64,000 nt of DNA from Vibrio sp. D404a (GTDB lineage Bacteria > Pseudomonadota > Gammaproteobacteria > Enterobacterales > Vibrionaceae): contig NZ_JAHGAJ010000005.1 in NCBI RefSeq assembly GCF_030248535.1, positions 1-64,000 of the forward strand. The letters are read 5' to 3'. The notes under the pieces are model-generated. The model made no database searches, had not been told where the DNA came from, and worked only from the letters and a program-made list of their open reading frames with translations. Every line of letters begins with the position of its first letter. Position 1 is the first letter of the stretch. Position numbers and translations under genes: made by a program. Of the stretch, positions 1-11,168 are shown one piece after another.

Positions 1-21
1 ATCTCGAATCTCGAATCTTCT

Positions 22-2730
22 TTAGTACCCCATCAACTGCAACAAGTTTTCAGCGGTACTGATCGCTTCTTTACGGTTGGCGATATTCAGCTTTTGATAC
101 AAGTTTCTGATGTGTGTCTTGATGGTGGTGCCGGCCACATCCAACTCTTGCGCGATCTGTTCGTTGCTAAAGCCGGAGTAGATTAAGCCAAGTACTTGCC
201 ATTCACGCTGTGTGAGTGGGCTAGTACGAACCAGTTCAGGGATATTCGGGTGGTTAACCAGATTCTCAACAAAGTCTTCATCAAAGTGCACTGAGCGACT
301 ACGCTGCGTGGTCGAGATATCTTTCATGATCTGTTGAGCACGATGACGCTCAAGATCGCCAAGGCCCGGTTTATTGCTCAACTTATCAAGAATGTGGCCA
401 ATGGTTGAGCCGTCAACAAGGAAGTTACCGACCATTCCGGTTTGGTTGGTCATGTGCAGCGCTTCTTCAAGCAGGATACGTGCACTTTCCTCGTCGTTGG
501 TTTGAATTCGCAGTACCGCCTCAACAATCAAGTTGCGGTTGGTATCGGTCACCAGATGCGAACGCTTGGCTTCGCTCTTTAGGAAGACTAGGGCTTCTTC
601 TGCTTCTTCAAATTGCTCAAGCATAATGTGCGCACGAACGATGTTACGCCACTGCAACTGACAGAAGTGGTTGCTGGCTGATTCAGGGCGTACCGCGACG
701 TTTAACCAATCCTGAATGGCCTCTTTATCCCCTTTCACCTGCCAGAATAGCAGCAGAGATAGGGAGGCATTGGCCGTCCAGTCTACGTGGTAGGTTGATT
801 GGCGAAGCAGATGTTGGATCTGGTCGATAAACTTCGCAGCTTTGTCGATTTCACCGCGGCTTAAAGCGATACGAGCCAACATAGAGTAGCTATGCAAGTG
901 CTTGCTCGGAGAGTGATGACCCAAGATATCAAGCCCTTTATAGCAACACTCTTCCGCTTCATCCAAACGGTTCCAACACCAACAAATTTGCGCGCGTACG
1001 CGAAGTAAGAACTCGTGAAGCGGTACGTACTGCAGTTGATGCTCTTCAATCAGCTTGAAGGCACTGTCTTGCAGTTCGAATGCAGCCTGAACGTAACCTT
1101 GCGCAATCAGAATCTCACTCTGCTGCAGAATCGCCCACAGTGCTTGATGGTAGACCTGATACTGGCGAGCCAGTTTTTCAGTCTGCTGCATCATAGGTAG
1201 AGCGCGGCTTAGGTTACCCATCACGTGGTTAACCTCACCGACAACAGAGGTGGCAACAATACGACTGCGGTAGACGGTGGTATTGAGTTGGCTCAGGGCT
1301 AACTCTGCCAGTTCGAGCGCTTTTTCAGGCTCGTTACTGTTGATAGCAACTTGTGCTCTAAGTGCGTTGTATTGACCTTGCTGCTGGGTATCGAGTTCGA
1401 TATTGCGTGTTTGGTATTGAGACTCCGCTTCCTCAAGCAGCGTACCTACTTGGTCGTAACGGTGTTGGCTCTGTGCTAACCAAGCTCGCAGCATTGAAAG
1501 CTTAGGATCACTGTAAAGCTGGTCTGGCGTTAGCTGCTTGATCGCCATTTCTAATGAAGAGAGCTCACCTTGGTTGAACATCTGCCAGCCATGAGTGCCA
1601 AGAATCTGCACGATAAGTTCGGCATTATTTGCGCGTTGTGCATGGCGAAGCGCTTGATGAGGTGTGTTCTGTTTTAACCAAGCTTGGGCTGCGGCGTTAT
1701 GTAGTTCCGCTTCTTGCTGTGGAATGCGTGCTTGACGTTCGTGGGCCAAAAACTCACCGAATAGATTGTGGAAGCGGTACCAGTTTTTCTCACCCTCTAA
1801 TGGGTAGATAAACAGCCCAAATCGGTTGAGGGACTCAATCATGCCCAGTGCATCTTCACGTTGGGTGAGGGCACACACTAACTCATCGTTGAAGTGATCA
1901 AGCACTGAACACTGCATCAAGAAGTGACGAGTCTCTTTGTCCAGTAGGTCAAAGACCTCTTCCACCAAGTAATCCCATAAGTGGGCATGGTTAAAGTGGG
2001 ACACAGATTCCGCAGACTGAGCCAGCGTACGTTTTTGGTGCTGAGCTTGCAGTGCAATTAGCTGAAGCGCCGAAGGCCAGCCCTCTACGTAAGCACAGAT
2101 ACTGCCTGCAGTGGTATCGTCGACACCGTCAGTAACACGCTGGTTGAAGAAGCGTGTTGTCTCTTCGGTGTCAAATGCCAGCGAATCATTACCGATTTCA
2201 ATCATCAGATCGCGCACGCGCAGGTTCGCAGTACCGAGTGGTGGTGTACCACGGCTTGTTACAACCAAGGTTAGGTTATCTGGCATGTGTTTAAGGAAGA
2301 AGCGCATCGCTTCATGCACATCATCATTGTTGACGAGGTGGTAGTCGTCGAGGACCAGAAAACACTCATGATGGAAGTTGGCCATTTCAGCAAACACTTC
2401 ACTTAACAGAGAGTGTAGCGATGAAAATTGACGCTTCTCAGCCAGCTTTTGTGCATTTGGACAGGCATTTTGAGTTGCCTTGTTTAGAGATTGCAGTAGG
2501 TAGTTGATGAAACGGAATGCATCGTTATCACTGTCATCGATGCTGTACCAGCCTACATTTGGCTTATCCACTAGCCATTGAGCTGCCATGGTGGTTTTTC
2601 CATAGCCTGCAGGGGAGCGGAATAATACGAGCTTATAGCAGTCGGCATTTTGTAGCAGATCTAATACGCGCGGTCTTAAGATTGCGTTGTGTAATCGCCC
2701 AGGGCGAGTCAGTTTAGACGGGATCCACAT
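22..2730 (-). CDS. malT: Maltose regulon transcriptional activator MalT
   Basis: Cytoplasmic ATP- and maltotriose-dependent activator of maltose genes (family knowledge). The 902-residue protein matches the usual MalT length of about 900. A P-loop SPAGYGKTT lies at residues 39-47, followed by a STAND/NACHT-like ATPase region (LVLDDYHL is a Walker B-like stretch), a long TPR-like helical middle region that forms the sensor, and a C-terminal LuxR-type helix-turn-helix ([20 protein letters not shown] onward). The start ATG at 2730 gives [10 protein letters not shown], the conserved MalT N-terminus. It is divergent from malP, with two CRP-like sites between them, so cAMP-CRP control of malT is likely. 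MalK encoded at 56489-57601 is expected to inhibit it. Confidence 0.97.
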   Translation of the reverse strand: MWIPSKLTRPGRLHNAILRPRVLDLLQNADCYKLVLFRSPAGYGKTTMAAQWLVDKPNVGWYSIDDSDNDAFRFINYLLQSLNKATQNACPNAQKLAEKRQFSSLHSLLSEVFAEMANFHHECFLVLDDYHLVNNDDVHEAMRFFLKHMPDNLTLVVTSRGTPPLGTANLRVRDLMIEIGNDSLAFDTEETTRFFNQRVTDGVDDTTAGSICAYVEGWPSALQLIALQAQHQKRTLAQSAESVSHFNHAHLWDYLVEEVFDLLDKETRHFLMQCSVLDHFNDELVCALTQREDALGMIESLNRFGLFIYPLEGEKNWYRFHNLFGEFLAHERQARIPQQEAELHNAAAQAWLKQNTPHQALRHAQRANNAELIVQILGTHGWQMFNQGELSSLEMAIKQLTPDQLYSDPKLSMLRAWLAQSQHRYDQVGTLLEEAESQYQTRNIELDTQQQGQYNALRAQVAINSNEPEKALELAELALSQLNTTVYRSRIVATSVVGEVNHVMGNLSRALPMMQQTEKLARQYQVYHQALWAILQQSEILIAQGYVQAAFELQDSAFKLIEEHQLQYVPLHEFLLRVRAQICWCWNRLDEAEECCYKGLDILGHHSPSKHLHSYSMLARIALSRGEIDKAAKFIDQIQHLLRQSTYHVDWTANASLSLLLFWQVKGDKEAIQDWLNVAVRPESASNHFCQLQWRNIVRAHIMLEQFEEAEEALVFLKSEAKRSHLVTDTNRNLIVEAVLRIQTNDEESARILLEEALHMTNQTGMVGNFLVDGSTIGHILDKLSNKPGLGDLERHRAQQIMKDISTTQRSRSVHFDEDFVENLVNHPNIPELVRTSPLTQREWQVLGLIYSGFSNEQIAQELDVAGTTIKTHIRNLYQKLNIANRKEAISTAENLLQLMGY

Positions 2731-2919
2731 GTCGAAGGTTACCTATTCCATGGCTCTTGTCTCTATAGGGGCATTTGGTTTTGTTAAACCATCCGTCCAA
2801 ACAAAAGCCGTTATGACTTAATTCTGTGGCTATGTTACGTGAAGCAAATTAGCTCAGACCATGATCAGCCTCAGAAACCTTGCACTGTGGCATATTTTAC
2901 CCCAACTACGCCCTTTAAT

Positions 2920-2935
2920 TGTGATGATTGTCACT
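2920..2935. promoter_or_regulatory. CRP-like site
   Basis: TGTGA-N6-TCACT matches the TGTGA-N6-TCACA consensus at 9 of 10 core positions. It is 185 bp upstream of the malT start, on the malT side of the divergent region, and fits catabolite control of malT and possibly malP. Confidence 0.6.
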
Positions 2936-3102
2936 TAATGGGTCGGTTTGTGATCGTGATGTTGCTCATTTCCGCACAAGAATTTGTGAAAAAGATGAGA
3001 ATACGAAAAATATTTCGTGATCTAAATATCAGAACTCGCAAGAAGATGAAAATAGATAAACAAAAAATTCATCATTCAAAGTTAAGTTATGGGACGGGGG
3101 CT

Positions 3103-3118
3103 TGTGATCATAATCACT
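3103..3118. promoter_or_regulatory. Second CRP-like site, malP-proximal
   Basis: TGTGA-TCATAA-TCACT matches the CRP core at 9 of 10 positions. It lies 180 bp upstream of the malP start and about 100 bp from the CRP-like site at 2920. Confidence 0.6.
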
Positions 3119-3218
3119 CCAAATTTTTAATCTGGAGCTGAACATGAGATTTAGATCACTAACCCAACGTCAGTACGCCCCCTACGCCCTCTCATCTACT
3201 CCTAGTTAGCCGTACGAC

Positions 3219-3228
3219 CGGGATGATG
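3219..3228 (+). promoter_or_regulatory. MalT-box-like motif upstream of malP
   Basis: CGGGATGATG matches the published MalT box GGGGA(T/G)GAGG at 8 of 10 positions and keeps the GGATGA core. A related GGATGATG core lies at 58186-58195 before malE. A weaker similar motif is on the opposite strand near 3191-3206. Confidence 0.4.
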
Positions 3229-3297
3229 TTTAGTTAATTGTGACCATGCACGATATGTCACAGATGAATTAGAACAAATAAAAGCGAGATTTCTGAA

Positions 3298-5751
3298 ATG
3301 AAAGCAACTCAGCAAAAAACTTTTGATAAAGTGTCGTTCCAAGAAAGTGTAAAGAAACACCTATCTGCAACCTACGCAACTACAGTAGAAACAGCGGACA
3401 GCCGCGCATGGTACCTAGCAATGGGTCGTGCACTAGCAGAACTAACAACGTTTGACCTGCTAGCTACTGAAAACGATGAAAAAATTAAGAACGCTAAGAG
3501 CGTGAACTACCTATCTCTTGAGTTCTTGATTGGCCGTCTAACAGGTAACAACCTGATCAGCATGGGTCTGTACGAGCAAATCACTCACGCTATGGAAGAG
3601 CTAGGTCAAAACCTAACAGACCTTCTAGAAGAAGAGCGCGATCCATCACTGGGTAACGGTGGTCTTGGTCGTCTAGCAGCATGTTTCATGGACTCTTGTG
3701 CAGCACAAGAATTCCCAACAGTAGGTTACGGTCTACACTACGAGTACGGTCTATTTAAGCAGTCTTTCGAAGACGGTCGTCAAAAAGAAGCACCAGATGC
3801 ATGGCGTGGCGTTGAAGGCTACCCATGGGAGATCGCTCGTCCAGAACTAGCACAAGAAATCGGTTTCTACGGTCACGTTGAAGTGGTTAACGAGAACGGT
3901 AAAGAAGTTCGTAAATGGGTACCTGGCATGTCTGTTAAAGCAATGCCATGGGATCTACCAATCGTAGGTTACGAGTCAGACACGGTATACCCACTGCGTC
4001 TTTGGGAATGTCAGGCTATTGCACCATTCTCACTAGCAAGCTTTAACAACGGCGACTACTTCGAAGCGCAACACGCACTGATCGACGCTGGTAACATCAC
4101 TAAGGTTCTATACCCGAACGATAACCACGAGAAGGGTAAAACGCTTCGTCTAATGCAGCAGTACTTCCATTCTGCAGCATCTGTACGTGACATTCTACGT
4201 CGTCACGAAGCAGCAGGCTTCTCTCTAGCGGATCTTCCTAAGCAAGAGACTATTCAGCTAAACGATACGCACCCAACAATCGCTATTCCAGAGCTAATGC
4301 GCATTCTTATCGATGAGCGCGGCCTATCTTGGGATGAAGCGTGGGAAATCAGTGCACACACATTTGCGTACACGAACCACACTCTACTTCCAGAAGCTCT
4401 AGAGACTTGGTCTGAGTCGCTAATCCAGCGTCTACTTCCACGTCACATGGAAATCATTTTCGAAATCAACCACCGCTTCCTACAAGAAGTTCGTAAGATG
4501 TGGCCTGGTGACGGTGAGAAGCAAGCGAAGCTTTCTATCATCCAAGAAGGTTTCCACCGCATGGTTCGCATGGCAAACCTATGTGTAATTGGCTCTTACA
4601 AAGTAAACGGTGTAGCAGCGCTTCACTCACAGCTAGTTAAGAAAGACCTATTCCCTGAGTTCAACGAAATTTTCCCAGGTAAACTGACTAACGTAACAAA
4701 CGGTATTACGCCACGTCGTTGGTTGAAGTTCTGTAACCCTGGTCTATCTGCGCTAATCACAGATAAGATCGGTTCAGAATGGCCTGCGAAACTTGAACAG
4801 CTAGAAGGCATCGCTAAGTACGCGACAGACGCGAAATTCCAAAAAGAATTCATGGCTGTTAAGAAAGAAAACAAACAGCGTCTTGCTGATTGGGTTCAAG
4901 AGAACATGGGTATCGAGCTAGATACTAACGCTATCTTCGACGTTCAAATCAAACGTCTGCACGAATACAAGCGTCAGCACCTAGATCTGCTACACATTCT
5001 ATCTCTATACCACCGTATCCTGAACGAACCTGGTTTTGAGTGTGAGCCACGCGTATGTTTCTTCGCAGCGAAAGCAGCACCGGGTTACCACCTAGCGAAA
5101 GAGATCATGTTCGCAGTGAACAAGGTTGCAGAGAAGATCAACAACGATCCTCGCATCGGTAACAAGCTGAAAGTGGTATTCATCCCTGACTACCGTGTAA
5201 GCATGGCTGAAATCATCATCCCTGCGGCAGACGTTTCTCAACAAATCTCGCTAGCGGGTAAAGAAGCATCAGGTACGGGTAACATGAAGATGGCTCTAAA
5301 CGGCGCTCTAACTATCGGTACGATGGATGGTGCGAACGTTGAGATTCGCGAAGAAGTAGGCGAAGAGAACATCTACATCTTCGGTCTAGACGTTGATGGT
5401 GTTCAAGCGGTGAAAGCGCAAGGTTACAACCCTTACGACTACTACCACGCAGATCCACTATTGAAAGCGTCACTTGACCTACTAACGGGTGAAGAGTTCA
5501 CTCCAGGCGAACCAGGCCTTCTACGTGCAACGTTTGATAGCCTACTAGACGGCGGTGACCCATACCTATGTTTAGCGGACTTCGCTTCTTACGTGAAAGC
5601 ACACGAAGACATGGACAAGCAATACAAAGACCAAGCTGGCTGGGCTAAGAAAGCCATCCTGAACACCGCATTGGTTGGTAAGTTCACATCAGACCGCTCT
5701 ATCCGCGACTACGTGAACAACATTTGGAAACTAGAAGCGGTTAAACGTTAA
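3298..5751 (+). CDS. malP: Maltodextrin/glycogen phosphorylase
   Basis: GT35 phosphorylase that releases glucose 1-phosphate from cytoplasmic maltodextrin. The 817-residue length is typical. The PLP-lysine motif is seen as EASGTGNMKMALNG (Lys near residue 664), together with the family blocks SLGNGGLGRLAACFMDS and QIKRLHEYKRQ. The ATG at 3298 begins MKATQQKTFDK. Codon use is strongly biased (many CTA Leu and GGT Gly codons), typical of a highly expressed Vibrio gene. It heads a malP-malQ-glgB cluster and is divergent from malT. malP is favoured over glgP because of this context. Confidence 0.96.
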   Translation: MKATQQKTFDKVSFQESVKKHLSATYATTVETADSRAWYLAMGRALAELTTFDLLATENDEKIKNAKSVNYLSLEFLIGRLTGNNLISMGLYEQITHAMEELGQNLTDLLEEERDPSLGNGGLGRLAACFMDSCAAQEFPTVGYGLHYEYGLFKQSFEDGRQKEAPDAWRGVEGYPWEIARPELAQEIGFYGHVEVVNENGKEVRKWVPGMSVKAMPWDLPIVGYESDTVYPLRLWECQAIAPFSLASFNNGDYFEAQHALIDAGNITKVLYPNDNHEKGKTLRLMQQYFHSAASVRDILRRHEAAGFSLADLPKQETIQLNDTHPTIAIPELMRILIDERGLSWDEAWEISAHTFAYTNHTLLPEALETWSESLIQRLLPRHMEIIFEINHRFLQEVRKMWPGDGEKQAKLSIIQEGFHRMVRMANLCVIGSYKVNGVAALHSQLVKKDLFPEFNEIFPGKLTNVTNGITPRRWLKFCNPGLSALITDKIGSEWPAKLEQLEGIAKYATDAKFQKEFMAVKKENKQRLADWVQENMGIELDTNAIFDVQIKRLHEYKRQHLDLLHILSLYHRILNEPGFECEPRVCFFAAKAAPGYHLAKEIMFAVNKVAEKINNDPRIGNKLKVVFIPDYRVSMAEIIIPAADVSQQISLAGKEASGTGNMKMALNGALTIGTMDGANVEIREEVGEENIYIFGLDVDGVQAVKAQGYNPYDYYHADPLLKASLDLLTGEEFTPGEPGLLRATFDSLLDGGDPYLCLADFASYVKAHEDMDKQYKDQAGWAKKAILNTALVGKFTSDRSIRDYVNNIWKLEAVKR

Positions 5752-5764
5752 TAGACCCCAAATA

Positions 5765-5789
5765 AGCCAAGGCAGTTTCTGCCTTGGCT
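5765..5789 (+). other. Hairpin between malP and malQ
   Basis: Perfect 11-bp arms AGCCAAGGCAG / CTGCCTTGGCT with a TTT loop lie 14 nt after the malP stop. No U-tract follows, so it is more likely an mRNA-stabilising or processing hairpin than a full terminator. Confidence 0.6.
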
Positions 5790-5881
5790 CAATTAGTTGG
5801 CTCAAAGCTAAATTGAATTAAATAAACTTAAATAAATAACCCTACAAAATTGAAAATGCTAGCGTGTTTTCGGAGAGAGCG

Positions 5882-8062
5882 ATGAAAGAACAAAGCGTAT
5901 TAAAACAAGTCGCAGAAATGGCAAATCTTGCCGACAGTTACGTAAGTGCGTGGGGCGATGAAGCACAAGTATCTGACGAAACATTAACTCGTCTATTGGC
6001 TTCATTGGGCTACGACACAAGCAGCGACGATGCTCTGCTTAAGTCTGCAGAGAAAAAACACAAGAAAGATGTATTAGACCCAGTTCTTGTCTTGCGCGAT
6101 GGTGAACCTGTAGAGGTGGCACTAAATCTAGGTGTGAGTGCTCGTGAAAGTGAGTTCAGCTGGCGTTTAGAAACCGAGCAAGGAGAGGTACTTGAAGGCT
6201 ATCTTCAATCTCAAGTTGTACGAGACGAACGTGCAGAGGGTGGCCCTTTAGTGTTTGCATTGCCAAACGATTTGGCATGGGGTTATCACAAACTTATTGT
6301 TAGCCGTAAGCGCCGTAAAAAGCCTTATGAAATGACACTGATCATTACACCGAAAGCGTGTTTCAAACAAAGCCCAATCGAGCAGGGTAAAAAGCTTTGG
6401 GGCCCAAGTGTCCAGCTTTACACACTGCGCACTCAGCATAACTGGGGTATCGGTGACTTTGGTGACCTAAAACAGCTGGTTGCTGACATCTCATCACGTG
6501 GTGGTGATTTTGTGGGTCTTAACCCGATTCACTCTCTATTCCCAGCGAACCCAGAAGGTGCGAGCCCATACAGCCCATCTTCACGTCGTTGGTTGAACAT
6601 CCTTTACATTGATGTGAGCTCAGTACCTGAGTTCGCGTTGAGCGCAGAAGCGCAACAAACAGTAGGTAGCGCAGAGTTCCAACAGCGCCTACAAAAAGCG
6701 CGTGATGCACACTGGGTGAACTACACAGAAGTATCAGAGCTGAAGATGAGCATTCTTCCGCTGCTATTTACTGAATTCAAACATCGTCACCTAGATAAAA
6801 ACAGCGACCGTGCACAAGCATTTCTAGCTTTCGTAGAAGAAGGCGGCGACAGCCTAATGCATCAAGCTGCGTTTGACGCACTGCACGCTGAGCTGCACGC
6901 AGAAGATTCAAACATGTGGGGCTGGCCGGTATTCCCAGAGAAATACCGCACATTTGAAAGCCCTGCGACTCAGAAGTTCATCAAAGAGAACATCGAGAAA
7001 GTACACCTATACATGTACCTACAATGGCTAGCAGATTGTCAGATCAACGATGCACAATCTTTGGCAGAAGAGAAGGGTATGGCGGTTGGTCTGTACCGTG
7101 ACCTTGCAGTAGGTGTAGCGGACTCTGGCTCTGAAACTTGGGCAGACGAAGGCAACCTAGTGATGGATGCAAGCATTGGTGCTCCACCAGATATTCTAGG
7201 TCCTCTAGGCCAAAACTGGGGCTTACCACCACTAAACCCAGAAGTGCTTCAAGCGACAGGCTACGATGCTTATATCAAGCTATTGCGCGCTAACATGAAA
7301 CACTGTGGTGCATTGCGTATTGACCACGTACTAGGTCTACTGCGTCTTTGGTGGATTCCAAAGGGTGAAGATGCGACACAAGGTGCTTACATCTACTACC
7401 CAGTGCAAGACATGCTAGCGATTCTAGCGCTTGAATCACACCGCTATCAGTGTTCTGTGATTGGTGAAGATTTGGGTACTGTGCCTGATGAGATCGTCGA
7501 TATTCTTGCGGACGCAGGCGTTCACTCTTACAAGGTATTCTTCTTCGAAACATCTGAAGAAGACGGTGGCTTTATCTCTCCAAAACACTACGCACCACAA
7601 TCAATGGCGGCATTGTGTACTCACGATATGCCAACACTTCGTGGTTTCTGGCACTGTGATGACCTGAAAATGGGTCAAGAGATTGGTCTGTACCCAGATC
7701 AAGAGCAGTTAAATGGTCTGTTTGATGACCGCCTAGAGTGTAAGCAAGGTATTCTAGACTCTGTTGCATGGCACGGCTTCCTGCCTGAAGGCGTTGGTCG
7801 CGATGCGAGCCAAGTACCAATGGACTCTTACCTAGCAGAAGCGCTACAACTTCACGTTGCAGCAGGTTCTTCAACGCTACTAAGTGTTCAGTTAGAAGAC
7901 TGGCTAGAGATGGATCAGCCTGTAAACATTCCTGGTACGGTAGACGAATACCCGAACTGGCGCCGTAAGCTATCGATGAACCTTGATGAGATTTTTGCTC
8001 ATGAAGGCGTGAATCGAATCGCTTCTCGTCTGACTGATGTTCGAGAGAAAGCGAGTAAATAA
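5882..8062 (+). CDS. malQ: 4-alpha-glucanotransferase (amylomaltase)
   Basis: GH77 enzyme that disproportionates maltodextrins in the cytoplasm, making substrates for MalP. The protein is 726 residues when started at the ATG at 5882. An upstream in-frame GTG at 5864 is possible, but the GGAGAG at 5872-5877 is correctly spaced for the ATG. GH77 blocks visible include GPSVQLYTLRTQHNWGIGDF, YSPSSRRWLN, LRIDHVLGLLRLWWIP (nucleophile Asp in RIDH) and GEDLGTVPDE (acid/base Glu). It follows malP by 130 bp in the same direction, which is the conserved enterobacterial and vibrio order. Confidence 0.96.
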   Translation: MKEQSVLKQVAEMANLADSYVSAWGDEAQVSDETLTRLLASLGYDTSSDDALLKSAEKKHKKDVLDPVLVLRDGEPVEVALNLGVSARESEFSWRLETEQGEVLEGYLQSQVVRDERAEGGPLVFALPNDLAWGYHKLIVSRKRRKKPYEMTLIITPKACFKQSPIEQGKKLWGPSVQLYTLRTQHNWGIGDFGDLKQLVADISSRGGDFVGLNPIHSLFPANPEGASPYSPSSRRWLNILYIDVSSVPEFALSAEAQQTVGSAEFQQRLQKARDAHWVNYTEVSELKMSILPLLFTEFKHRHLDKNSDRAQAFLAFVEEGGDSLMHQAAFDALHAELHAEDSNMWGWPVFPEKYRTFESPATQKFIKENIEKVHLYMYLQWLADCQINDAQSLAEEKGMAVGLYRDLAVGVADSGSETWADEGNLVMDASIGAPPDILGPLGQNWGLPPLNPEVLQATGYDAYIKLLRANMKHCGALRIDHVLGLLRLWWIPKGEDATQGAYIYYPVQDMLAILALESHRYQCSVIGEDLGTVPDEIVDILADAGVHSYKVFFFETSEEDGGFISPKHYAPQSMAALCTHDMPTLRGFWHCDDLKMGQEIGLYPDQEQLNGLFDDRLECKQGILDSVAWHGFLPEGVGRDASQVPMDSYLAEALQLHVAAGSSTLLSVQLEDWLEMDQPVNIPGTVDEYPNWRRKLSMNLDEIFAHEGVNRIASRLTDVREKASK

Positions 8063-8172
8063 AATGCTTGAGTGGCCCGATAATTCTGAGATTTTTGCTT
8101 GTTGCATAAGAAACTATAATCTTGGTCACTCAAACGTTTCCGTACGTCAGGTACAATAGATCGTCGTTATAT

Positions 8173-8200
8173 TGCCCGCATCCATAGCGGGCATTTTTAT
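8173..8200 (+). terminator. Intrinsic terminator after malQ
   Basis: TGCCCGC / GCGGGCA stem with a 7-nt loop, followed by a T-rich run. It lies between malQ and glgB, so glgB probably has its own promoter or depends on readthrough. It also argues against placing the glgB start at 8172. Confidence 0.75.
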
Positions 8201-8243
8201 TTTATATTTTTTGGATGTTTGGTTAGGGAGAAAGGTTTTGGAA

Positions 8244-10418
8244 ATGAGTTCAATTTCAAAGCAAGAACAAGTATATACCCAACTATCACAGGCTTCGTTT
8301 GCAGACCCATTCTCATGTTTAGGTCCATATATTCCTTCTGAAGAGGGCGCATTGCGTGTATGGATTCCGGGGGCAGACAAAGTTGAGTTGATCGTTGGCG
8401 ACGAACCTCGTGTTGAATTAGTGCGAGAGGGCGACAGTGGCTTCGTTCTCAAGCAAGAGAGAGATCTACGCTTTACTCACTACAAGCTGGCGGTTGATTG
8501 GGCTGGAGTTGAGCAGATCTTAGATGACCCTTATCAATATCACGAGTTGTATGCGAGCTACGAAGCATTGCATACGCCAAAAGATATGTACCATCATATG
8601 GGCGCTCAATTTGTAACACTTGAGCGTGATGGACAGTCTATTTCTGGTACTCGATTCCTTGTTTACGCACCGCATGCTTCAGCAGTTAGCCTAGTGGGTA
8701 ACTTTAATGCTTGGGATGGCCGTCGTCACCCAATGCAGCGCCTAGACTACGGTATTTGGGGTCTATTCATCCCTGAATTAGAAGAGGGCGCGCAGTACAA
8801 ATATGAACTGAAAGGTCCAAATGGCGAAGGGCTTCCGCATAAAGCTGACCCTTGGGGTTTCTACTCTGAGCAGTACCCGTCATTCTCATCGGTAACTTAC
8901 GATCACGCTCGTTATGAGTGGCAAGATAGCCAATGGCAAAGCCGCCCAGTAACTGAGAAGCGCAAAGAAGCATTGTCTTTCTACGAATTGCATGCTGGTT
9001 CTTGGAAGCGTGACGCAAATGGTGATTTCTTAAACTACCGTGACCTTGCTGCAGAGCTGATCCCATACCTAACCGACCTTGGTTACACCCACGTAGAATT
9101 GATGCCTGTTTCAGAGCACCCATTCTTCGGTTCTTGGGGTTATCAACCTGTTGGCCTGTTTGCACCAACAAGCCGTTTCGGTTCTCCGGACGATTTCAAA
9201 TACTTTGTCGACCAGTGTCACCAAGCGGGTCTTGGCGTAGTACTGGACTGGGTTCCAGCGCACTTCCCAAGTGATGACCATGGTTTAGCGAACTTCGATG
9301 GTACGCCTCTGTTCCACGATCCAGACCCACGTCGTGGCTGGCATCAGGATTGGAACTCATACATCTATGACTTAGGTCGTGAGCATGTACGTCGTTTCCT
9401 TGTTTCTAACGCTCTGTATTGGTTTGAGCAGTTCCACATTGATGGTATTCGTGTAGATGCAGTGGCGTCGATGCTTTACCTAGACTACTCACGTAGCCAT
9501 GACCAATGGGTGCCGAACGTAGATGGCGGTAATGAAAACTACGATGCAATCGCAACGCTTAAGTGGATGAACGAAGAGGTTTACAAACACTTCCCGAATG
9601 CGATGACCATTGCGGAAGAGTCCACAGCGTTCCCTGGCGTGTCTGCGCCGACGTTTATGGGCGGTCTTGGCTTTGGCTTCAAATGGAACATGGGTTGGAT
9701 GCACGACAGCTTATCTTACATCCAAGAAGATCCTATTAACCGTAAGTACCACCACAATACGATTACGTTCCCGTTAGTTTACGCGCACAGTGAAAACTAC
9801 GTATTGTCTTTGTCGCACGATGAAGTGGTTTACGGTAAGGGCTCTATCCACAATAAGATGCCGGGTGATGAGTGGCAACAAACGGCTAACCTGCGTGCTT
9901 ACATGGGTTACATGTACGCACAGCCGGGTAAGAAGCTCAACTTTATGGGCGCCGAGTTTGGCCAAACAGCGGAGTGGAATCATGATGACCAACTGCAGTG
10001 GTTCTTACTGGATTACGAGCGTCACCAAGGTGTGCAGAAGCTAACGAAAGATCTTAATCACCTATATCGTGATGAAGCTGCGATGCATGATTTGGATTTT
10101 GATCCACAAGGCTTTGAGTGGCGTCTTCAAGACTCTGCTGAAGCGAGCATTTTGGCTCATGAGCGTATCAGTGAGTCGGGTGAGCGTGTACTAGTGGTAA
10201 CGAACTTTACGCCGGTACCACACGAGCACTTCCGTTTGGGCGTCCCAGCTAAAGGTAACTACAACCTGTTACTGAACACTGACGACGCAAAATACAACGG
10301 CAGTGGCTTTGAGGTTAAGCAAGTTGCTGAGATTGAATCCGTAGAAAGTGAAGGCCTAGAGGCATCAATTGAGCTACGTCTGCCGCCGTTATCAACGGTT
10401 TTCTACAAGTTAAATTAA
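8244..10418 (+). CDS. glgB: 1,4-alpha-glucan branching enzyme
   Basis: Introduces alpha-1,6 branches into glycogen. The 724-residue protein is close to the E. coli enzyme length. Order: N-terminal domain, a CBM48 domain with [17 protein letters not shown], a GH13 barrel with the nucleophile region [15 protein letters not shown], acid/base [12 protein letters not shown] and transition-state Asp in [14 protein letters not shown], then a C-terminal beta domain. The ATG at 8244 is chosen because GGGAG/AAAGG sequences precede it by 8-15 nt. The longer open frame from 8172 begins inside the malQ terminator. Placement beside malP and malQ links glycogen synthesis with maltodextrin use. Confidence 0.95.
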   Translation: MSSISKQEQVYTQLSQASFADPFSCLGPYIPSEEGALRVWIPGADKVELIVGDEPRVELVREGDSGFVLKQERDLRFTHYKLAVDWAGVEQILDDPYQYHELYASYEALHTPKDMYHHMGAQFVTLERDGQSISGTRFLVYAPHASAVSLVGNFNAWDGRRHPMQRLDYGIWGLFIPELEEGAQYKYELKGPNGEGLPHKADPWGFYSEQYPSFSSVTYDHARYEWQDSQWQSRPVTEKRKEALSFYELHAGSWKRDANGDFLNYRDLAAELIPYLTDLGYTHVELMPVSEHPFFGSWGYQPVGLFAPTSRFGSPDDFKYFVDQCHQAGLGVVLDWVPAHFPSDDHGLANFDGTPLFHDPDPRRGWHQDWNSYIYDLGREHVRRFLVSNALYWFEQFHIDGIRVDAVASMLYLDYSRSHDQWVPNVDGGNENYDAIATLKWMNEEVYKHFPNAMTIAEESTAFPGVSAPTFMGGLGFGFKWNMGWMHDSLSYIQEDPINRKYHHNTITFPLVYAHSENYVLSLSHDEVVYGKGSIHNKMPGDEWQQTANLRAYMGYMYAQPGKKLNFMGAEFGQTAEWNHDDQLQWFLLDYERHQGVQKLTKDLNHLYRDEAAMHDLDFDPQGFEWRLQDSAEASILAHERISESGERVLVVTNFTPVPHEHFRLGVPAKGNYNLLLNTDDAKYNGSGFEVKQVAEIESVESEGLEASIELRLPPLSTVFYKLN

Positions 10419-10452
10419 GTTGTTGGGTAATTAGCTCAGACTACTAGAAAGT

Positions 10453-10484
10453 AAAATGGGAGCCTCTGGGCTCCCATTTTTTAT
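10453..10484. terminator. Bidirectional terminator after glgB
   Basis: AAAATGGGAGCC, loop TCTG, GGCTCCCATTTT followed by more T. A-rich and T-rich flanks on both sides allow it to serve both glgB (plus) and the TetR-type gene (minus). Confidence 0.85.
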
Positions 10485-10527
10485 GTCTGATTCGTCTGCT
10501 TACGGTTCAAGCAGCAGAGTTGTTTGC

Positions 10528-10998
10528 TTAGCTGGGTCTAAAGTTAGTCATTTTGAAAAGCGAGCGACCAATAACAGTCTCAATGACTTGCTTTGCATTA
10601 CTTCCAAAGCTTTCGATAGCTTTCTCTCGAAACGTACCATCAGCCTGTAAATCAAAGCCTTCTGACTGTTCTGTTTGCGATGCATGGAAGAAGATCAATT
10701 TCATGACACTTTGAAACTGTGGCTCTTCTAATGCCTTATCCCAAGATTCGTAGAAAGCGCGTTCCGTCGTGAAATCTAGAGGCTTCATGATAATTGGTAA
10801 AATATGACCATGTAGCGCTGCTCTGATAGCGCGAGTTGACGGAAAGTAACCTTGCAGCGTAGTGAGGCTGACACCGATCTCTTTTGCGACACGTGCGTAC
10901 GTGAGTGCTTCATGCCCTTCCGCCAAGAATAGTTCTAGAACGACTTGATTGTACTTCTTCTGGTTTTCGAGTTTCTGTTGTTGAGTGATGCGTGCCAT
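10528..10998 (-). CDS. TetR/AcrR-family transcriptional regulator
   Basis: A 156-residue protein with an N-terminal helix-turn-helix (LTYARVAKEIGVSLTTLQGYFPS, residues about 31-53) of TetR type; the tyrosine-phenylalanine step after the recognition helix is typical. The C-terminal ligand region is short (TetR proteins are usually 190-220 residues), and its ligand cannot be guessed. It is convergent with glgB and shares a terminator with it. No adjacent target gene is obvious: the upstream side faces the ECF operon terminator. Confidence 0.75.
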   Translation of the reverse strand: MARITQQQKLENQKKYNQVVLELFLAEGHEALTYARVAKEIGVSLTTLQGYFPSTRAIRAALHGHILPIIMKPLDFTTERAFYESWDKALEEPQFQSVMKLIFFHASQTEQSEGFDLQADGTFREKAIESFGSNAKQVIETVIGRSLFKMTNFRPS

Positions 10999-11122
10999 AC
11001 GGTATTGGGATGCTGTTCTGAATTTAGGGTATGGTAAGCCCTTAACTTAGATATCGCAATTATGAAACAACTTATTCATATTAATTTTTATAGAAAAATA
11101 AGATCGATAAACAGGAGATATT

Positions 11123-11146
11123 AAAAAGCCGCTTACTTGAAGCGGC
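11123..11146 (-). terminator. Terminator of the ECF transporter operon
   Basis: GCCGCTT / AAGCGGC stem with a 5-nt loop. On the minus strand it is followed by TTTTT. It lies 23 bp after the ecfT stop. Confidence 0.8.
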
Positions 11147-11168
11147 ATTTAAAGTTAGCCAATGAGTA

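Larger units (their letters stand above)
2731..3297. promoter_or_regulatory. Divergent malT-malP control region
   Basis: This 567-bp gap separates two divergent maltose genes. It holds two CRP-like sites and at least one MalT-box-like decamer, listed separately. An open frame of 100 codons on the plus strand (2839-3141) runs through both CRP sites, has no clear ribosome site and looks non-coding. Confidence 0.7.

Noticed and set aside
2839-3141. 100-codon open frame between malT and malP
   Set aside because: It runs through both CRP-like sites, lacks a ribosome site and has an unstructured, low-quality translation.
7572-8129. 185-codon minus-strand frame over the malQ 3' end
   Set aside because: Shadow of malQ, which has full family motifs and strong codon bias.
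8767-9171. 134-codon minus-strand frame inside glgB
   Set aside because: Antisense shadow of a conserved enzyme gene with no signals of its own.
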